Origin: Actinobacteria bacterium UBA5176
GTDB taxonomy: Bacteria; Actinomycetota; UBA4738
Reading direction: 5' to 3'
NCBI GenBank assembly: GCA_002413305.1
Contig: DHWS01000079.1
Location: 1-17,636 of the forward strand
DNA: 17,636 nucleotides
A program made the position numbers and the translations under genes. The notes beneath the pieces were generated by a model, which saw only the letters and a program-made list of their open reading frames with translations, did no database searches and was not told where the DNA came from. Positions 7,331-15,199 of this stretch are shown here, piece after piece (the stretch's first letter is position 1; each line of letters opens with the position of its first letter).

Positions 7331-8824
7331 ATGCGCAAACACCTGTTGGCCGGACTGGCCACGCTCACCGTCCTGCTCGTGTCGCTCCCGGGCCAGATGG
7401 TCGCGGCCGCTCCACGGGCGACCGGGCGTGCGGCCGTCCTCGCCTTCCGGGACGCCGAACACGCCCGGATGGTCCGGCGGGGTCTCCACCCAGCCCCGGC
7501 GATCCCCGCGCCGGGGAACCGGGCCCGGACCCCCCTCGCTTTCGGGACCAAACGGTTCGTCCAGCAGGTCAGCGAGGACACGTTGCCGCCGGCCTCCGGG
7601 ACCGAGCCGGACACGCAGGTCGAACCCGACATCGACATGGACCCGAACAACGCGCTCCACGTGGTAGCGGTCATGCAGCAAGGCCGCGATCCGAACGGCG
7701 GGTCGGTCGACCCCGGATGGGCCTCCTCCCGCGACAGCGGGAAGACGTGGACGAGCGGGAACCTGCCCCATCTGACCACCGCCGTGGGCGGCGTGTGGGA
7801 CCGAGCCTCCGACCCGGCGGTGGCGTTCGGGCCCGACGGCGCAGCCTACGCGGTCACCTTGGCTTTCAACACGCATAACAACCTGAGCGGCGTGGCGGTC
7901 AACCGCTCCGACGACGGCGGGCTGACGTGGAACGACCCCGTCATGGCCGCCACGGATCCCAACGGCGGCGACGACAAGGAATGGATCGCCGTCGACGACT
8001 TCCCCTCGAGCCCGAACTTCGGGCGCGTCTACGTCTCCTGGGACCGGGCGGAGTCGTTCGGCCAGCCGATCCTGCTGGCCTCCTCGGACACCCGGGGCTC
8101 GTCGTGGAGCGCGGTGAAGACGGTCTCCGGCACGAGCTCGTTCACCATCGGCGCCCGGCCGGTGGTCCAGCCGAATGGCGACCTCACGATCGTGTACGAG
8201 AACTTCGCCTCCGGGAAGATCGTTTCCCAGATCTCGCACGATGGGGGTGCGACGTTCGGCGCCGCGGTGAGCGTGGCCGCAGACCGGGCCAGCGATCCGC
8301 CGGACATGCGGGCGGGAAGCGACCTGCCATCGGCCGCCGTGGACCCGACCACCGGGTCGATGTACGTGGCCTGGGGCGACACGCGGTTCCGTTCGGACGG
8401 GACGATGGACGCGCTGGTGTCCCGGTCGACCGACGGAGGCGCCACGTGGGGTGCGCCAGTCCGGGCGAACCAGGACGCCACCACCGACGGTCTCGACCAC
8501 GTCACCCCGGCGGTCGCCGCGAACGGCGGGTTCGTCCACGTCACATACCGGACCCGGGCGAAGACCTCAAGCGGCTACTCGAATGCCGTCGACATGCGCT
8601 ACATCGTGTCGGGCGACGGCGGGCAGACGTTCGGCGGCGAGCTGGTGCTCGGGCCGCTCACCAACCTCCGCTGGGCGGCGACCGCCGGGGGCTTGTTCCT
8701 GGGCGACTACATGGGCGTCGCTGCATCCGCCGGATCGGTGCACGCCGTCTGGTGCCGCGCATCCCGCCCTCCGACCCCCGAGACCTACCACCAGACCACG
8801 TGGAGCGGCACGATCCAGAAGTAG
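7331..8824 (+). CDS. Secreted Asp-box (BNR) beta-propeller protein, sialidase-like fold
   Basis: 497 aa. A signal peptide is clear: MRKH, a hydrophobic run to about residue 20, and a likely cleavage near AAA-A at 25-28. The mature part carries six Asp boxes of the S-x-D-x-G-x-T-W type at 133-140, 193-200, 252-259 (divergent, SDTRGSSW), 302-309, 366-373 and 427-434. Their spacing of about 50-65 residues fits a six-bladed propeller as in sialidases and related exo-glycosidases. I do not see a RIP-type motif or the full arginine triad, so glycosidase activity is not claimed; many such proteins only bind. The ATG at 7331 follows GAGGGGAG. The gene is monocistronic, divergent from trpB2, and ends about 50 bp before a strong hairpin. 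Confidence 0.88.
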   Translation: MRKHLLAGLATLTVLLVSLPGQMVAAAPRATGRAAVLAFRDAEHARMVRRGLHPAPAIPAPGNRARTPLAFGTKRFVQQVSEDTLPPASGTEPDTQVEPDIDMDPNNALHVVAVMQQGRDPNGGSVDPGWASSRDSGKTWTSGNLPHLTTAVGGVWDRASDPAVAFGPDGAAYAVTLAFNTHNNLSGVAVNRSDDGGLTWNDPVMAATDPNGGDDKEWIAVDDFPSSPNFGRVYVSWDRAESFGQPILLASSDTRGSSWSAVKTVSGTSSFTIGARPVVQPNGDLTIVYENFASGKIVSQISHDGGATFGAAVSVAADRASDPPDMRAGSDLPSAAVDPTTGSMYVAWGDTRFRSDGTMDALVSRSTDGGATWGAPVRANQDATTDGLDHVTPAVAANGGFVHVTYRTRAKTSSGYSNAVDMRYIVSGDGGQTFGGELVLGPLTNLRWAATAGGLFLGDYMGVAASAGSVHAVWCRASRPPTPETYHQTTWSGTIQK

Positions 8825-8875
8825 CTCGGGGCTGGGGCCGGGGTTGGCCCAACGGTGGAGCGCGGGCGAAAAGAT

Positions 8876-8900
8876 AGGGCGGGGCTTGGTGCCCCGCCCT
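8876..8900. terminator. Hairpin terminator between convergent genes
   Basis: A perfect 10-bp stem, AGGGCGGGGC (8876-8885) and GCCCCGCCCT (8891-8900), with a 5-nt loop TTGGT, followed by TT on the plus strand and preceded by AAAAGAT. It sits 52 bp after the beta-propeller stop. The U-run is short, so it may act as a GC-rich hairpin terminator, and it may serve both strands. Confidence 0.75.
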
Positions 8901-9090
8901 TTGCCCGTCGGCCTCAGTAGGTGGGATCCATCACCCGGGCCTGCCCGGCAACGTCTTCCTATGGAAGGCAGATCATCCGGATCCCTGCAGTCTGTATCGG
9001 CGGCCGGCCCGCGCTTCGATATCGGCCGGATGACCGGTTTCGCGGGGGATGCCGCCTAGTGCCATGGACCGAACCGGTCTCACGGACTGA
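8901..9090. other. Non-coding stretch between convergent genes
   Basis: About 190 bp between the terminator and the stop of the DNA ligase gene. The open frames here are short and show no recognisable product. I see no tRNA-like fold, repeat or regulatory motif. Confidence 0.5.
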
Positions 9091-10161
9091 TCATTCCAAG
9101 AGCCGATGGAGGTCCGCCGTGACCGGCTGCCGGAGCTGCTCGACGGTACAGGCCGACGCGGGCTTGTCCGGACGCCACCGCAGGAACCGGGCGCCGTGCC
9201 GGATGCGGTCCCCGGTGACCTGATCGAACGCGACCTCACACACCAGCTCGGGTCGTAGCTTCTCGTAGGACAGGTCCTTGTCGTGTGCCCACCTGCTCAT
9301 CGCCATCTGGCCCGGCGGGGGCGCGTCGGACGTGCCCTCCCGGTGCGGCTCCAGCGTCTTCACGAGCTCCCGCCGGGCCGCCTGCGTGAATCCCGAGGTG
9401 AACCCGACCTGCCGGACCCGGCCGGCTTCGTCGTACAGCCCGAGCAGGAGCGAGCCGACCGCCACGCCCCGCAGGTCCTTCGCCCACCGGAACCCCAGCA
9501 CCACGCAATCCGCGGTGCGGATCCGCTTCACCTTCAGCATCTCCCGCACGCCGGAGCGATACGGCGAACCAAGACGTTTGGCCACCACGCCGTCCAGGCC
9601 CGCCACCACGTACTCGTCGAGCCACGTGGCGGCCAAGGCGGCATCGCCCGTGGATGGCGAGCAGTACAGGGGCGGCCGCGCGTCCGCCATCACGACTTCC
9701 AGCGCCTCGCGGCGGATGGCAAGCGGTTCGCCGCGCAGGTCACGCTCCTCCCATGCCAGCAGGTCGAACGCCACGAACGACGCCGGGGTTTCCTTCGCCA
9801 GCCGCCGGACCCGAGACTCCGCCGGGTGGATCCGTTGGAGCAGCGCGTCGAAGTCCAGCGCCTTCCCGTCGGGGGAGAAGACCACGATCTCGCCGTCCAG
9901 GACCACGCGCGGCGAGCCAAGCGTCCGCAGGGCGTCGTTCAGCTCGGGGAAGTACCGGGAGAACGGGAGCTCTCCTCGGCTGGAGATGGAGACCTCGTCT
10001 CCGTCACGGAAGCAGATGGCCCGGAACCCGTCCCACTTCGGCTCGTACTGCCAGCCGTCGCCATCAGGGAGGGCGGCGACGTGCTTGGCCTCCATCGGGG
10101 CGAGCGGAGGAGGGAACGGCAGGTTCACGGCGAGCAGGACCCGGGGTTCATCGCCCCGCAT
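9091..10161 (-). CDS. ligC: ATP-dependent DNA ligase, LigC type
   Basis: Up to 356 aa. Seals DNA nicks through an enzyme-AMP intermediate. It has the adenylation domain with EPKWDGFR (nucleotidyl lysine 42), SRGELPFSRYFPEL, VLDGEIVVF, RIHPAESRVRRLAKETPASFVAFDLLA, GLDGVVAKR and LKVKRIRTADCVV, then an OB-fold with SRWAHDKDLSYEKLRPELVCEV and HGARFLRWRPDK. This follows M. tuberculosis LigC closely and lacks the primase and nuclease domains of LigD. Known LigC proteins act in minor end-joining or excision-repair roles. The ATG at 10161 and an internal GTG at 10128 (VNLPFPPPLAPM) are both possible; the GTG aligns better with the mycobacterial N-terminus, but neither has a strong ribosome binding site. 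No Ku gene is in the window. Confidence 0.94.
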   Translation of the reverse strand: MRGDEPRVLLAVNLPFPPPLAPMEAKHVAALPDGDGWQYEPKWDGFRAICFRDGDEVSISSRGELPFSRYFPELNDALRTLGSPRVVLDGEIVVFSPDGKALDFDALLQRIHPAESRVRRLAKETPASFVAFDLLAWEERDLRGEPLAIRREALEVVMADARPPLYCSPSTGDAALAATWLDEYVVAGLDGVVAKRLGSPYRSGVREMLKVKRIRTADCVVLGFRWAKDLRGVAVGSLLLGLYDEAGRVRQVGFTSGFTQAARRELVKTLEPHREGTSDAPPPGQMAMSRWAHDKDLSYEKLRPELVCEVAFDQVTGDRIRHGARFLRWRPDKPASACTVEQLRQPVTADLHRLLE

Positions 10162-10232
10162 GCTACGCTCTCGTTACCGGCGCGAGCCGGGTGATTCGCT
10201 CTCTCTCGTCCCGTCGAGTCGATCGGAGCTTC

Positions 10233-10604
10233 ATGGCGGATGCGCGAAGCCAGGGCAACCGGCCCCTGGAGGAACAGCAGGGCAAGACCGTCTGGCAGGG
10301 CCGGATCGGCGACGCGCCGCTCCGGGTCGACGTCCTGCCTTCCGGTCGCATCTTCGCCACTTGGTCCATGCGGGGAAACGAACGCCGCGCCGTCGTCGAC
10401 ACCGTCTCCCAGCTCGAACAGCGGGTCCTGTTCCAGCTGATGCTGGGCGCCGGGCCCGACGAGGACCGCGTCGCTCACGAGGTCATCGCCGCCGTGGAGC
10501 AGGGCCAGGAAGGCATGCCCGATCCCACCCAGGCCCCGTCCGGAGTGCGCCGAAAGAAGCGCGCCCGCCGTCCCGGTCCACCTCGGTCCCGCCGCCGCCG
10601 GTAG
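10233..10604 (+). CDS. Hypothetical small protein with a basic C-terminal tail
   Basis: 123 aa, not recognised. The ATG at 10233 follows GGAG at 4-5 nt. Residues 1-90 look like a compact domain: GKTVWQGRIGDAPLRVDVLPSGRIFATW suggests a small beta-sheet, and VDTVSQLEQRVLFQLMLG with EDRVAHEVIAAVEQG suggests two helices. The last 25 residues are almost all Arg, Lys, Pro and Gly (RKKRARRP, then PRSRRRR), as in proteins that touch nucleic acid. The upstream extension of the frame is antisense to ligC and is ignored. It is divergent from ligC with 71 bp between starts; TACGCT at 10164-10169 is a possible -10 box. It converges on the HAD phosphatase gene with a 27-bp gap. Confidence 0.68.
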   Translation: MADARSQGNRPLEEQQGKTVWQGRIGDAPLRVDVLPSGRIFATWSMRGNERRAVVDTVSQLEQRVLFQLMLGAGPDEDRVAHEVIAAVEQGQEGMPDPTQAPSGVRRKKRARRPGPPRSRRRR

Positions 10605-10631
10605 CCGGCCCCTACGGTCTGACCTGCTCCT

Positions 10632-11441
10632 TCACCCCCCGGCCAGCGCCTTCACCGTGTCCTCCCAGTTCCGCGAGGCGCGCCGCCGCCCGATTGCGTA
10701 GCCCAGCGCATAGCCGACGGTGGCCGCCGCCGCACCACCCACGCCGGCCGCTGAGGCGACCATCGTCCGCCGCCGGGCGGTCCGGAAGTCCAGAACCTGC
10801 CAGCCGTGCTTGCGGGCCATGGTCAGCAGCTGGTGGTCGGGGTTCATGGCCACCGGGTTCCCCACCAGCTCCAGGAGTGGCACGTCGTTCACGCTGTCCG
10901 AATACGCCCACGACCGGTTCAGGTCGATGCCGCGTTCCGCCGCCAGCTCCTTGACCCGCGCGGCCTTCTCGGGCCCGTGGACCATCGGTCCTTCGAGGTT
11001 GCCGGTATAGCGGTCGTCGACCACTTCGGCTCGCGTGCCCACCACGCCGTCGATGGCCAGCTCCTCGGCGAGCAGCGCGATGTAGTCCTCGGGCGACGAG
11101 GAGGCGATGTAGACCTCGCGGCCGGCTCGCTTGTGGCGCTGCAGCAGTTCCACCGCTTGCGGGTAGATACGGGGGACGAGCTCTTCGCGTGCCACCGCCC
11201 GCCCGACCCCGATCACCTCTTCGCGCCGCCGGCCCCGGATCGCTTCCAGCGAAGCCGCGCGAGCCCGTTCCATGGGGCCTTCGGCCTCCGTCCCGATCAG
11301 ACGGTACCGGATCTGGTCCGTGCCGAGGCGGGCCAGGTCTCCCACGGTGAAGTACTTCTGCCGGTACATCTCCCGAGCCAGCGGGAACAGGCTCGAACCG
11401 AGCAGGAGCGTCTTGTCCAGGTCGAAGAACGCCGCTTCCAC
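10632..11441 (-). CDS. HAD-superfamily IB hydrolase with C-terminal membrane segment
   Basis: 269 aa phosphatase of the SerB-like HAD-IB group. Motif I is FFDLDKTLL with nucleophile Asp7 and acid/base Asp9; motif II is the serine run IASSS at 112-116; motif III is probably Lys159 or Lys164 in HGPEKAARVKEL; motif IV is YSDSVNDVPLLE with acidic pair Asp182/Asp186. The helical cap between motifs I and II fits subclass I. After the catalytic domain, residues 226-250 (TMVASAAGVGGAAAATVGYALGY, Ala/Gly-rich) could anchor it in the membrane, followed by a basic end. The GTG at 11441 is the only suitable start just before motif I; its ribosome binding site is weak. It follows the MogA-XdhC fusion by 53 bp on the same strand. 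Substrate unknown; phosphoserine and lipid phosphates are possible. Confidence 0.85.
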   Translation of the reverse strand: MEAAFFDLDKTLLLGSSLFPLAREMYRQKYFTVGDLARLGTDQIRYRLIGTEAEGPMERARAASLEAIRGRRREEVIGVGRAVAREELVPRIYPQAVELLQRHKRAGREVYIASSSPEDYIALLAEELAIDGVVGTRAEVVDDRYTGNLEGPMVHGPEKAARVKELAAERGIDLNRSWAYSDSVNDVPLLELVGNPVAMNPDHQLLTMARKHGWQVLDFRTARRRTMVASAAGVGGAAAATVGYALGYAIGRRRASRNWEDTVKALAGG

Positions 11442-11494
11442 GGTGGGCGAGTCTACCCCGACGGGATGGCCGGCCGGTGGCCGTTCGACGTTGT

Positions 11495-12742
11495 TCAGGC
11501 AGGCCGAAGGTCCAGCCAGCCCCCTCCTGCTGCGTGGCGGTCGGCCACCACCCCGGCCAGGATCGAGAGCGCGATCTCTTCGGCGCTCCGGGCCCCGATG
11601 TCGATGCCGACCGGTGTCCGGATACGGGTGAGGTCCCCCTCGGTGAACCCCAGCTTGCGGAGGGCCTCGACGTGGGGGCCGACGTGGCGGCGGCTGCCCA
11701 TGATCCCGACGAACCGGGCGGGCGAGCGAAGGAGCGCGGCCAGCGCATCCACGACGTAGGGCGCGTCGTGGTCGGCGAGGACCACGGACGTCTCTTCGTC
11801 GGCTTCGAGCTCCTCGATCAGGGGTGCTGGGAGGTCGCGCCTGGTCCGTTCGGCGCGCGGCTCGTAGAGCAACGGTTCGAACCCGACCTCCCCGGCCAAT
11901 CGCAGAAGGTGCAGGCCCACCGGCGAGGCGGAGACGACGATGAGCCTCGCGGCGGGCAGGATCGGTTCCAGGAGGACGTCGATCGAGCCCAGCTCGTGGG
12001 TGTACGTGCGGGTGGTGGGCTCCCCCGATCGCAGGACCGCCGGCGCGTCGGCGGCGGCCCCTCCGTCGAACTCCGCGCACCCGAGCGTGCCCTCGACCGG
12101 GCCCTCCGAGCCGATCACTAGTCGCTGCCCGATCCGGCAGGGCGGGTTGCCGTCGATCTTGACCGCGGTGGCGACCACCCGCGGCCTCGGCCGCCGCGCG
12201 CGTTCGCCGTGCGGGTGGCCCGCGGGTCCCGCCTGCGGGTCGGGCCCGTGCACGGTGCGCCCGGCCAACAGGTCCAGGGCGTGAGAAAGCACGGGCAGGA
12301 TCGCCGCCAAGCTCTCGGTGGCGCCCCTCTCGCTGCCCGGCAGGTTCACGATGAGCGTCGAGCCCAGGGTGCCGGCGACCTCGCGCGAGAGCGCGGCCAT
12401 GGGGGTCGAGGCCCGCCCGGCCGCCCGCATCGCCTCCGCCAGGCCGGGCGCCTCCCGTTCGATCACCGCACGGGTCGCCTCGGGCGTCACGTCGCGCGGC
12501 CCAAGGCCGGTCCCGCCGGTGGTCGCCACCAGCGCCGTCCCGGCGGCTGCGAGCTCCCGGAGGAGCGCGGCGATCCGGTCGCGTTCGTCGGGGACCACCG
12601 CCCGCCGGGCCACGGCGAACCCGTTCCCCTCCAGGAGGGCGGCGACCGCGCCGCCCGACACGTCCTCCCGGACCCCTTCGGATACCCCGTCGGAGACGGT
12701 GACCACCGCCGCCCGCCACGGGCGCTCTTCGGACTCCGGCAC
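11495..12742 (-). CDS. MogA/MoaB-type domain fused to XdhC/CoxI-family protein
   Basis: 415 aa with two molybdenum-related parts. Residues 10-160 are a MogA/MoaB-type molybdopterin-binding domain, known from MPT adenylylation before molybdate insertion: AAVVTVSDGV, TTGGTGLGPRDVTPEAT (74-90) and NLPGSERG (133-140). Residues 187-255 match the XdhC/CoxI N-terminal module (VVATAVKIDG, GTLGCAEFDGGAA), and 266-405 its Rossmann-like C-terminal module (FVGIMGSRRHV, IRTPVGIDIGARSAEEIALSILAGVVADR). XdhC-type proteins bind and help sulfurate Moco before handing it to xanthine- or CO-dehydrogenase-type enzymes. The usual GAGH motif at the start of the Rossmann part is replaced by SASPVG. The GTG at 12742 has GAGGAG about 8 nt upstream. 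No molybdenum hydroxylase subunit is present; moaA lies 2.5 kb away. Confidence 0.88.
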   Translation of the reverse strand: MPESEERPWRAAVVTVSDGVSEGVREDVSGGAVAALLEGNGFAVARRAVVPDERDRIAALLRELAAAGTALVATTGGTGLGPRDVTPEATRAVIEREAPGLAEAMRAAGRASTPMAALSREVAGTLGSTLIVNLPGSERGATESLAAILPVLSHALDLLAGRTVHGPDPQAGPAGHPHGERARRPRPRVVATAVKIDGNPPCRIGQRLVIGSEGPVEGTLGCAEFDGGAAADAPAVLRSGEPTTRTYTHELGSIDVLLEPILPAARLIVVSASPVGLHLLRLAGEVGFEPLLYEPRAERTRRDLPAPLIEELEADEETSVVLADHDAPYVVDALAALLRSPARFVGIMGSRRHVGPHVEALRKLGFTEGDLTRIRTPVGIDIGARSAEEIALSILAGVVADRHAAGGGWLDLRPA

Positions 12743-12778
12743 GGATCCGCTCCTCGAGGGTTCGACCTGCTGGGACGA

Positions 12779-12793
12779 GCCGATAGTATCGGC
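12779..12793. promoter_or_regulatory. Palindrome with opposed -10 boxes between divergent genes
   Basis: Perfect palindrome GCCGATA-G-TATCGGC in the 62-bp gap between the MogA-XdhC and GMC genes. It contains TAGTAT (12784-12789) on the plus strand, 15 bp before the GMC GTG, and TACTAT on the minus strand (12783-12788), 40 bp before the fusion gene GTG. It may be a bidirectional promoter core, an operator, or both. TTCGAC at 12761-12766 lies 17 bp before TAGTAT as a weak -35. Confidence 0.5.
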
Positions 12794-12804
12794 CCGACGG
12801 CCCG

Positions 12805-14754
12805 GTGGACGAGGCCCGAAGCCCCGAGGAGCGATCCACGCCGAACGCGCGAGGGACCAGCGAGCGGGCGATGCTCGCTCTGGCCGACGCGCTCGTCCCT
12901 CCTGGTGGCGAGCTGCCCGGCGGGGCCGAGGTCCGCGCCGGTCAGCGGGCCCTCGAATCGATCGCCCGGATGCCGCGCGCAGTCCGCGAGCTGGTGGCCG
13001 GACAGCTGGCCCTGTTGGAACAGGGCGCCCGACTCGCCGGAGGCAGCCGCCTGCCGTTCTCGGCGCGGTCGCGGGAGGAGCGCGAAGCCATCCTGACCCG
13101 GCTGGCGCGCCTGCCCGGCATGCTCGGCCTGGCCACGATGCCCCTGAAGCTTCCCGTCCTGCTGGCCTACGCCGGTTCACCCGAGGTGCTGCACGCTCTC
13201 GGGGTCGGATCCACCCCGCTGGTTCCGCTGACCGAGCCGCTGCCGCCCCCGGTTCGGCTGCCCACGCGTTCCTACCCGGACGTGAAGGCCGGTACCACTG
13301 AAGTCGTCGATGTGGTGGTGATCGGGTCCGGCGCGGGCGGCGCGCCGGTGGCTCGGGCCGTGGCCCGTGCCGGCTGGTCGGTCGCCGTGGTCGAGGAGGG
13401 CGAGGCGTTCACCCGCGAGGACTTCCGCGGCCCTGCCCTGGACCGGATGGCCCGCCTGTACCGCGACGCGGGCGCCACCGTGACCGCGGGACGGCCGCCG
13501 GTCCTGCTCCCTCTCGGACGGGCGGTGGGCGGTACCACGGTGGTGAACTCCGGTACCTGTTTCCGGACCCCGGATCGGCGCGTGGCGTCGTGGCGGGAGC
13601 GGTTCGGCGTGGACGATCTCGCTCCCGATGACCTCGGGCCGTATTACGAGGACGTGGAGGCGACGCTCGGGGTCGCGCCGGTTCCGTGGGAGGTCATGGG
13701 GAACAACGGCCGGGTGGTCCACCGGGGCGCCGAGTCGCTGGGCCTGCACGGACGGCCGCTGGACCGCAACGCGGCCGGCTGCCACGGCTCGGGCGTGTGC
13801 GCGATCGGCTGTCCCGTCGACGGCAAACGCGGCGTGCACCTGAACTTCCTGCCACAGGCGGTCGAAGGGGGCGCGGTGATCTTCGCCCGGACGCGGGTGG
13901 AGGGCATCCTTCGCCGCGGCATCCGGGCCACGGGCGTCCGGTGCACGCTCCTGGACGAACGCCGGAGGCCGGCCGGCACCCTCACCCTGCACGCGCGGCG
14001 GGGCGTGGTCGTCGCGGCCGGAACACCGTTCACTCCCCTGCTGCTCGGTCGCAGCGGCCTGCGTTCGCGCGACCTCGGACGGCACCTGTCCATCCATCCC
14101 GCCACCGGGGTCATCGGGGTGTTCGACGAGGAGATCCGCGGCTGGCAGGGCGTGTTGCAGAGCTACCTGGTCGACTCGCTGGCCCACCGCGGCGTGATGA
14201 TCGAAGCCACCTTCCCGCCGCCCGAGCTCAGCTACGGCTCTGCCGACGTCGACCTGCCGGCGGGCGAACGCAAGGCCCTGTTCGCGAAGCTGCCGAACAT
14301 CGCCACGCCGGGCGTGATGGTGTCGGACGGGTCGAACGGGCGGGTCGTCGGTCTGGGGCCGGGCCGGACGCCGCTGATCCGGTACGACCTGGCGCGGGGG
14401 GACGCGGCGCGGGCCCTGGAGGGCATCCTGCTGTGTGCCCGCATCCTGTTCGCCGCCGGGGCGAAGGAGGTCCTTCCGCTGATCGGCGGGGCGGGGCGGC
14501 TTCGAACCGTCGCCGAGGCCGAAGCCGGTTTGACCAAGAGGTGGCCAGTCAGCGCGTTCCGGTTCTCGGCCTACCACCCGCTGGGGACGGCCCGGATGGG
14601 GAGCGTCGTCGACGGCTGGGGGCGGGTCCGCGGGGCGGAGCGGCTGGTGGTCGCGGACGGGAGCGTGTTCCCTTCGTCCCTCGGTGTGAACCCGCAGGTG
14701 ACGATCATGGCGTTCGCCGAGCGCGCCGCCGACCGTATCCTCGAGCGGTGGTGA
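12805..14754 (+). CDS. GMC-family FAD oxidoreductase
   Basis: 649 aa flavoprotein of the glucose-methanol-choline family, expected to oxidise an alcohol group. An unusual N-terminal region of about 165 residues, mainly helical with a hydrophobic stretch at 103-122, precedes the FAD dinucleotide motif VIGSGAGGAPVARAVARAG (172-190) and VVEEGE. Next come GRAVGGTTVVNSGTCFRTP (the GMC signature region, around 238-256) and a Cys-rich CHGSGVCAIGCPVDGK. The C-terminal catalytic block has HPLGTARMG (His591) and VNPQVTIMAFAERAAD (Asn629), the expected His/Asn pair. The layout resembles long-chain fatty alcohol oxidases more than choline or glucose oxidases, but the substrate is unknown. The GTG at 12805 has a poor ribosome binding site; a start at ATG 12871 is possible. 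A coupled small membrane-type protein follows. Confidence 0.9.
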   Translation: MDEARSPEERSTPNARGTSERAMLALADALVPPGGELPGGAEVRAGQRALESIARMPRAVRELVAGQLALLEQGARLAGGSRLPFSARSREEREAILTRLARLPGMLGLATMPLKLPVLLAYAGSPEVLHALGVGSTPLVPLTEPLPPPVRLPTRSYPDVKAGTTEVVDVVVIGSGAGGAPVARAVARAGWSVAVVEEGEAFTREDFRGPALDRMARLYRDAGATVTAGRPPVLLPLGRAVGGTTVVNSGTCFRTPDRRVASWRERFGVDDLAPDDLGPYYEDVEATLGVAPVPWEVMGNNGRVVHRGAESLGLHGRPLDRNAAGCHGSGVCAIGCPVDGKRGVHLNFLPQAVEGGAVIFARTRVEGILRRGIRATGVRCTLLDERRRPAGTLTLHARRGVVVAAGTPFTPLLLGRSGLRSRDLGRHLSIHPATGVIGVFDEEIRGWQGVLQSYLVDSLAHRGVMIEATFPPPELSYGSADVDLPAGERKALFAKLPNIATPGVMVSDGSNGRVVGLGPGRTPLIRYDLARGDAARALEGILLCARILFAAGAKEVLPLIGGAGRLRTVAEAEAGLTKRWPVSAFRFSAYHPLGTARMGSVVDGWGRVRGAERLVVADGSVFPSSLGVNPQVTIMAFAERAADRILERW

Positions 14755-14758
14755 GCGT

Positions 14759-15130
14759 GTGGTGATCCCCTACGACAGCTTCCTGCTCGACCCACCGATG
14801 CTGTTCGCGACCGGGTGGCTCGGCGCCAAGGTCTTCGCCCGGCTGCCGGAGGATCGCCGCGAGAAGGCGCTCCGCTCGTTGTTCCTCACCACGATGGGCG
14901 TGTTCTGGGGCACGTCGATCTCGCTCTACCGCAACCTCGAGTGGACCCGGTGGATCTGGGAGCTCTGTCACGCCGAATCGGGCCGCGACTGGATGATCAA
15001 TTCCGGCCTGTTCCATTTCGAACACGAGAAGCCTTCCCCCAAGGCACATGCGCTGGCGGCGGCGATCCTCGCCACGTATCCGGTCTGGCTGAAGCTGGGG
15101 ATGAAGGCGGGGTCGCGCGCCTCAGCCTGA
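14759..15130 (+). CDS. Small hypothetical protein, possibly membrane-associated
   Basis: 122-123 aa, starting at GTG 14759 or the adjacent GTG 14762, 4-7 bp after the GMC oxidoreductase stop, so probably translated by coupling. I do not recognise a family. Hydrophobic stretches occur near residues 9-26 (LLDPPMLFATGWLGAKVF), 39-57 (ALRSLFLTTMGVFWGTSI) and 97-113 (LAAAILATYPVWLKLGM); the middle is aromatic and His-rich (WTRWIWELCHAESGRDWM, FHFEHEK). The His, Glu and Cys residues could bind a metal or cofactor, but this is a guess. Its position suggests a partner or membrane anchor for the oxidoreductase. Confidence 0.72.
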   Translation: MVIPYDSFLLDPPMLFATGWLGAKVFARLPEDRREKALRSLFLTTMGVFWGTSISLYRNLEWTRWIWELCHAESGRDWMINSGLFHFEHEKPSPKAHALAAAILATYPVWLKLGMKAGSRASA

Positions 15131-15152
15131 CGTGCGGTTCCGACCCGGCGGG

Positions 15153-15179
15153 TGGACTTTCGCCCGAAGGGCATATCCT
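15153..15179 (+). promoter_or_regulatory. Candidate moaA promoter
   Basis: TGGACT (15153-15158; four of six matches to TTGACA) and TATCCT (15174-15179), spaced 15 bp, in the 69-bp gap before moaA. This leaves a leader of about 13-15 nt containing GGTGAG. The short spacing weakens the case. Confidence 0.3.
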
Positions 15180-15199
15180 GTCTTGATGGTGAGCCGGTC

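Noticed and set aside
10632..12839. Single 735-codon frame joining the phosphatase with upstream sequence
   Set aside because: Only the last 269 codons resemble a protein (HAD motifs); the rest is an alternative frame of the MogA-XdhC gene, which carries the true motifs.
13177..14577. Minus-strand open frame of 466 codons inside the GMC gene
   Set aside because: The plus strand carries all GMC motifs in order; the antisense frame has no recognisable domain.
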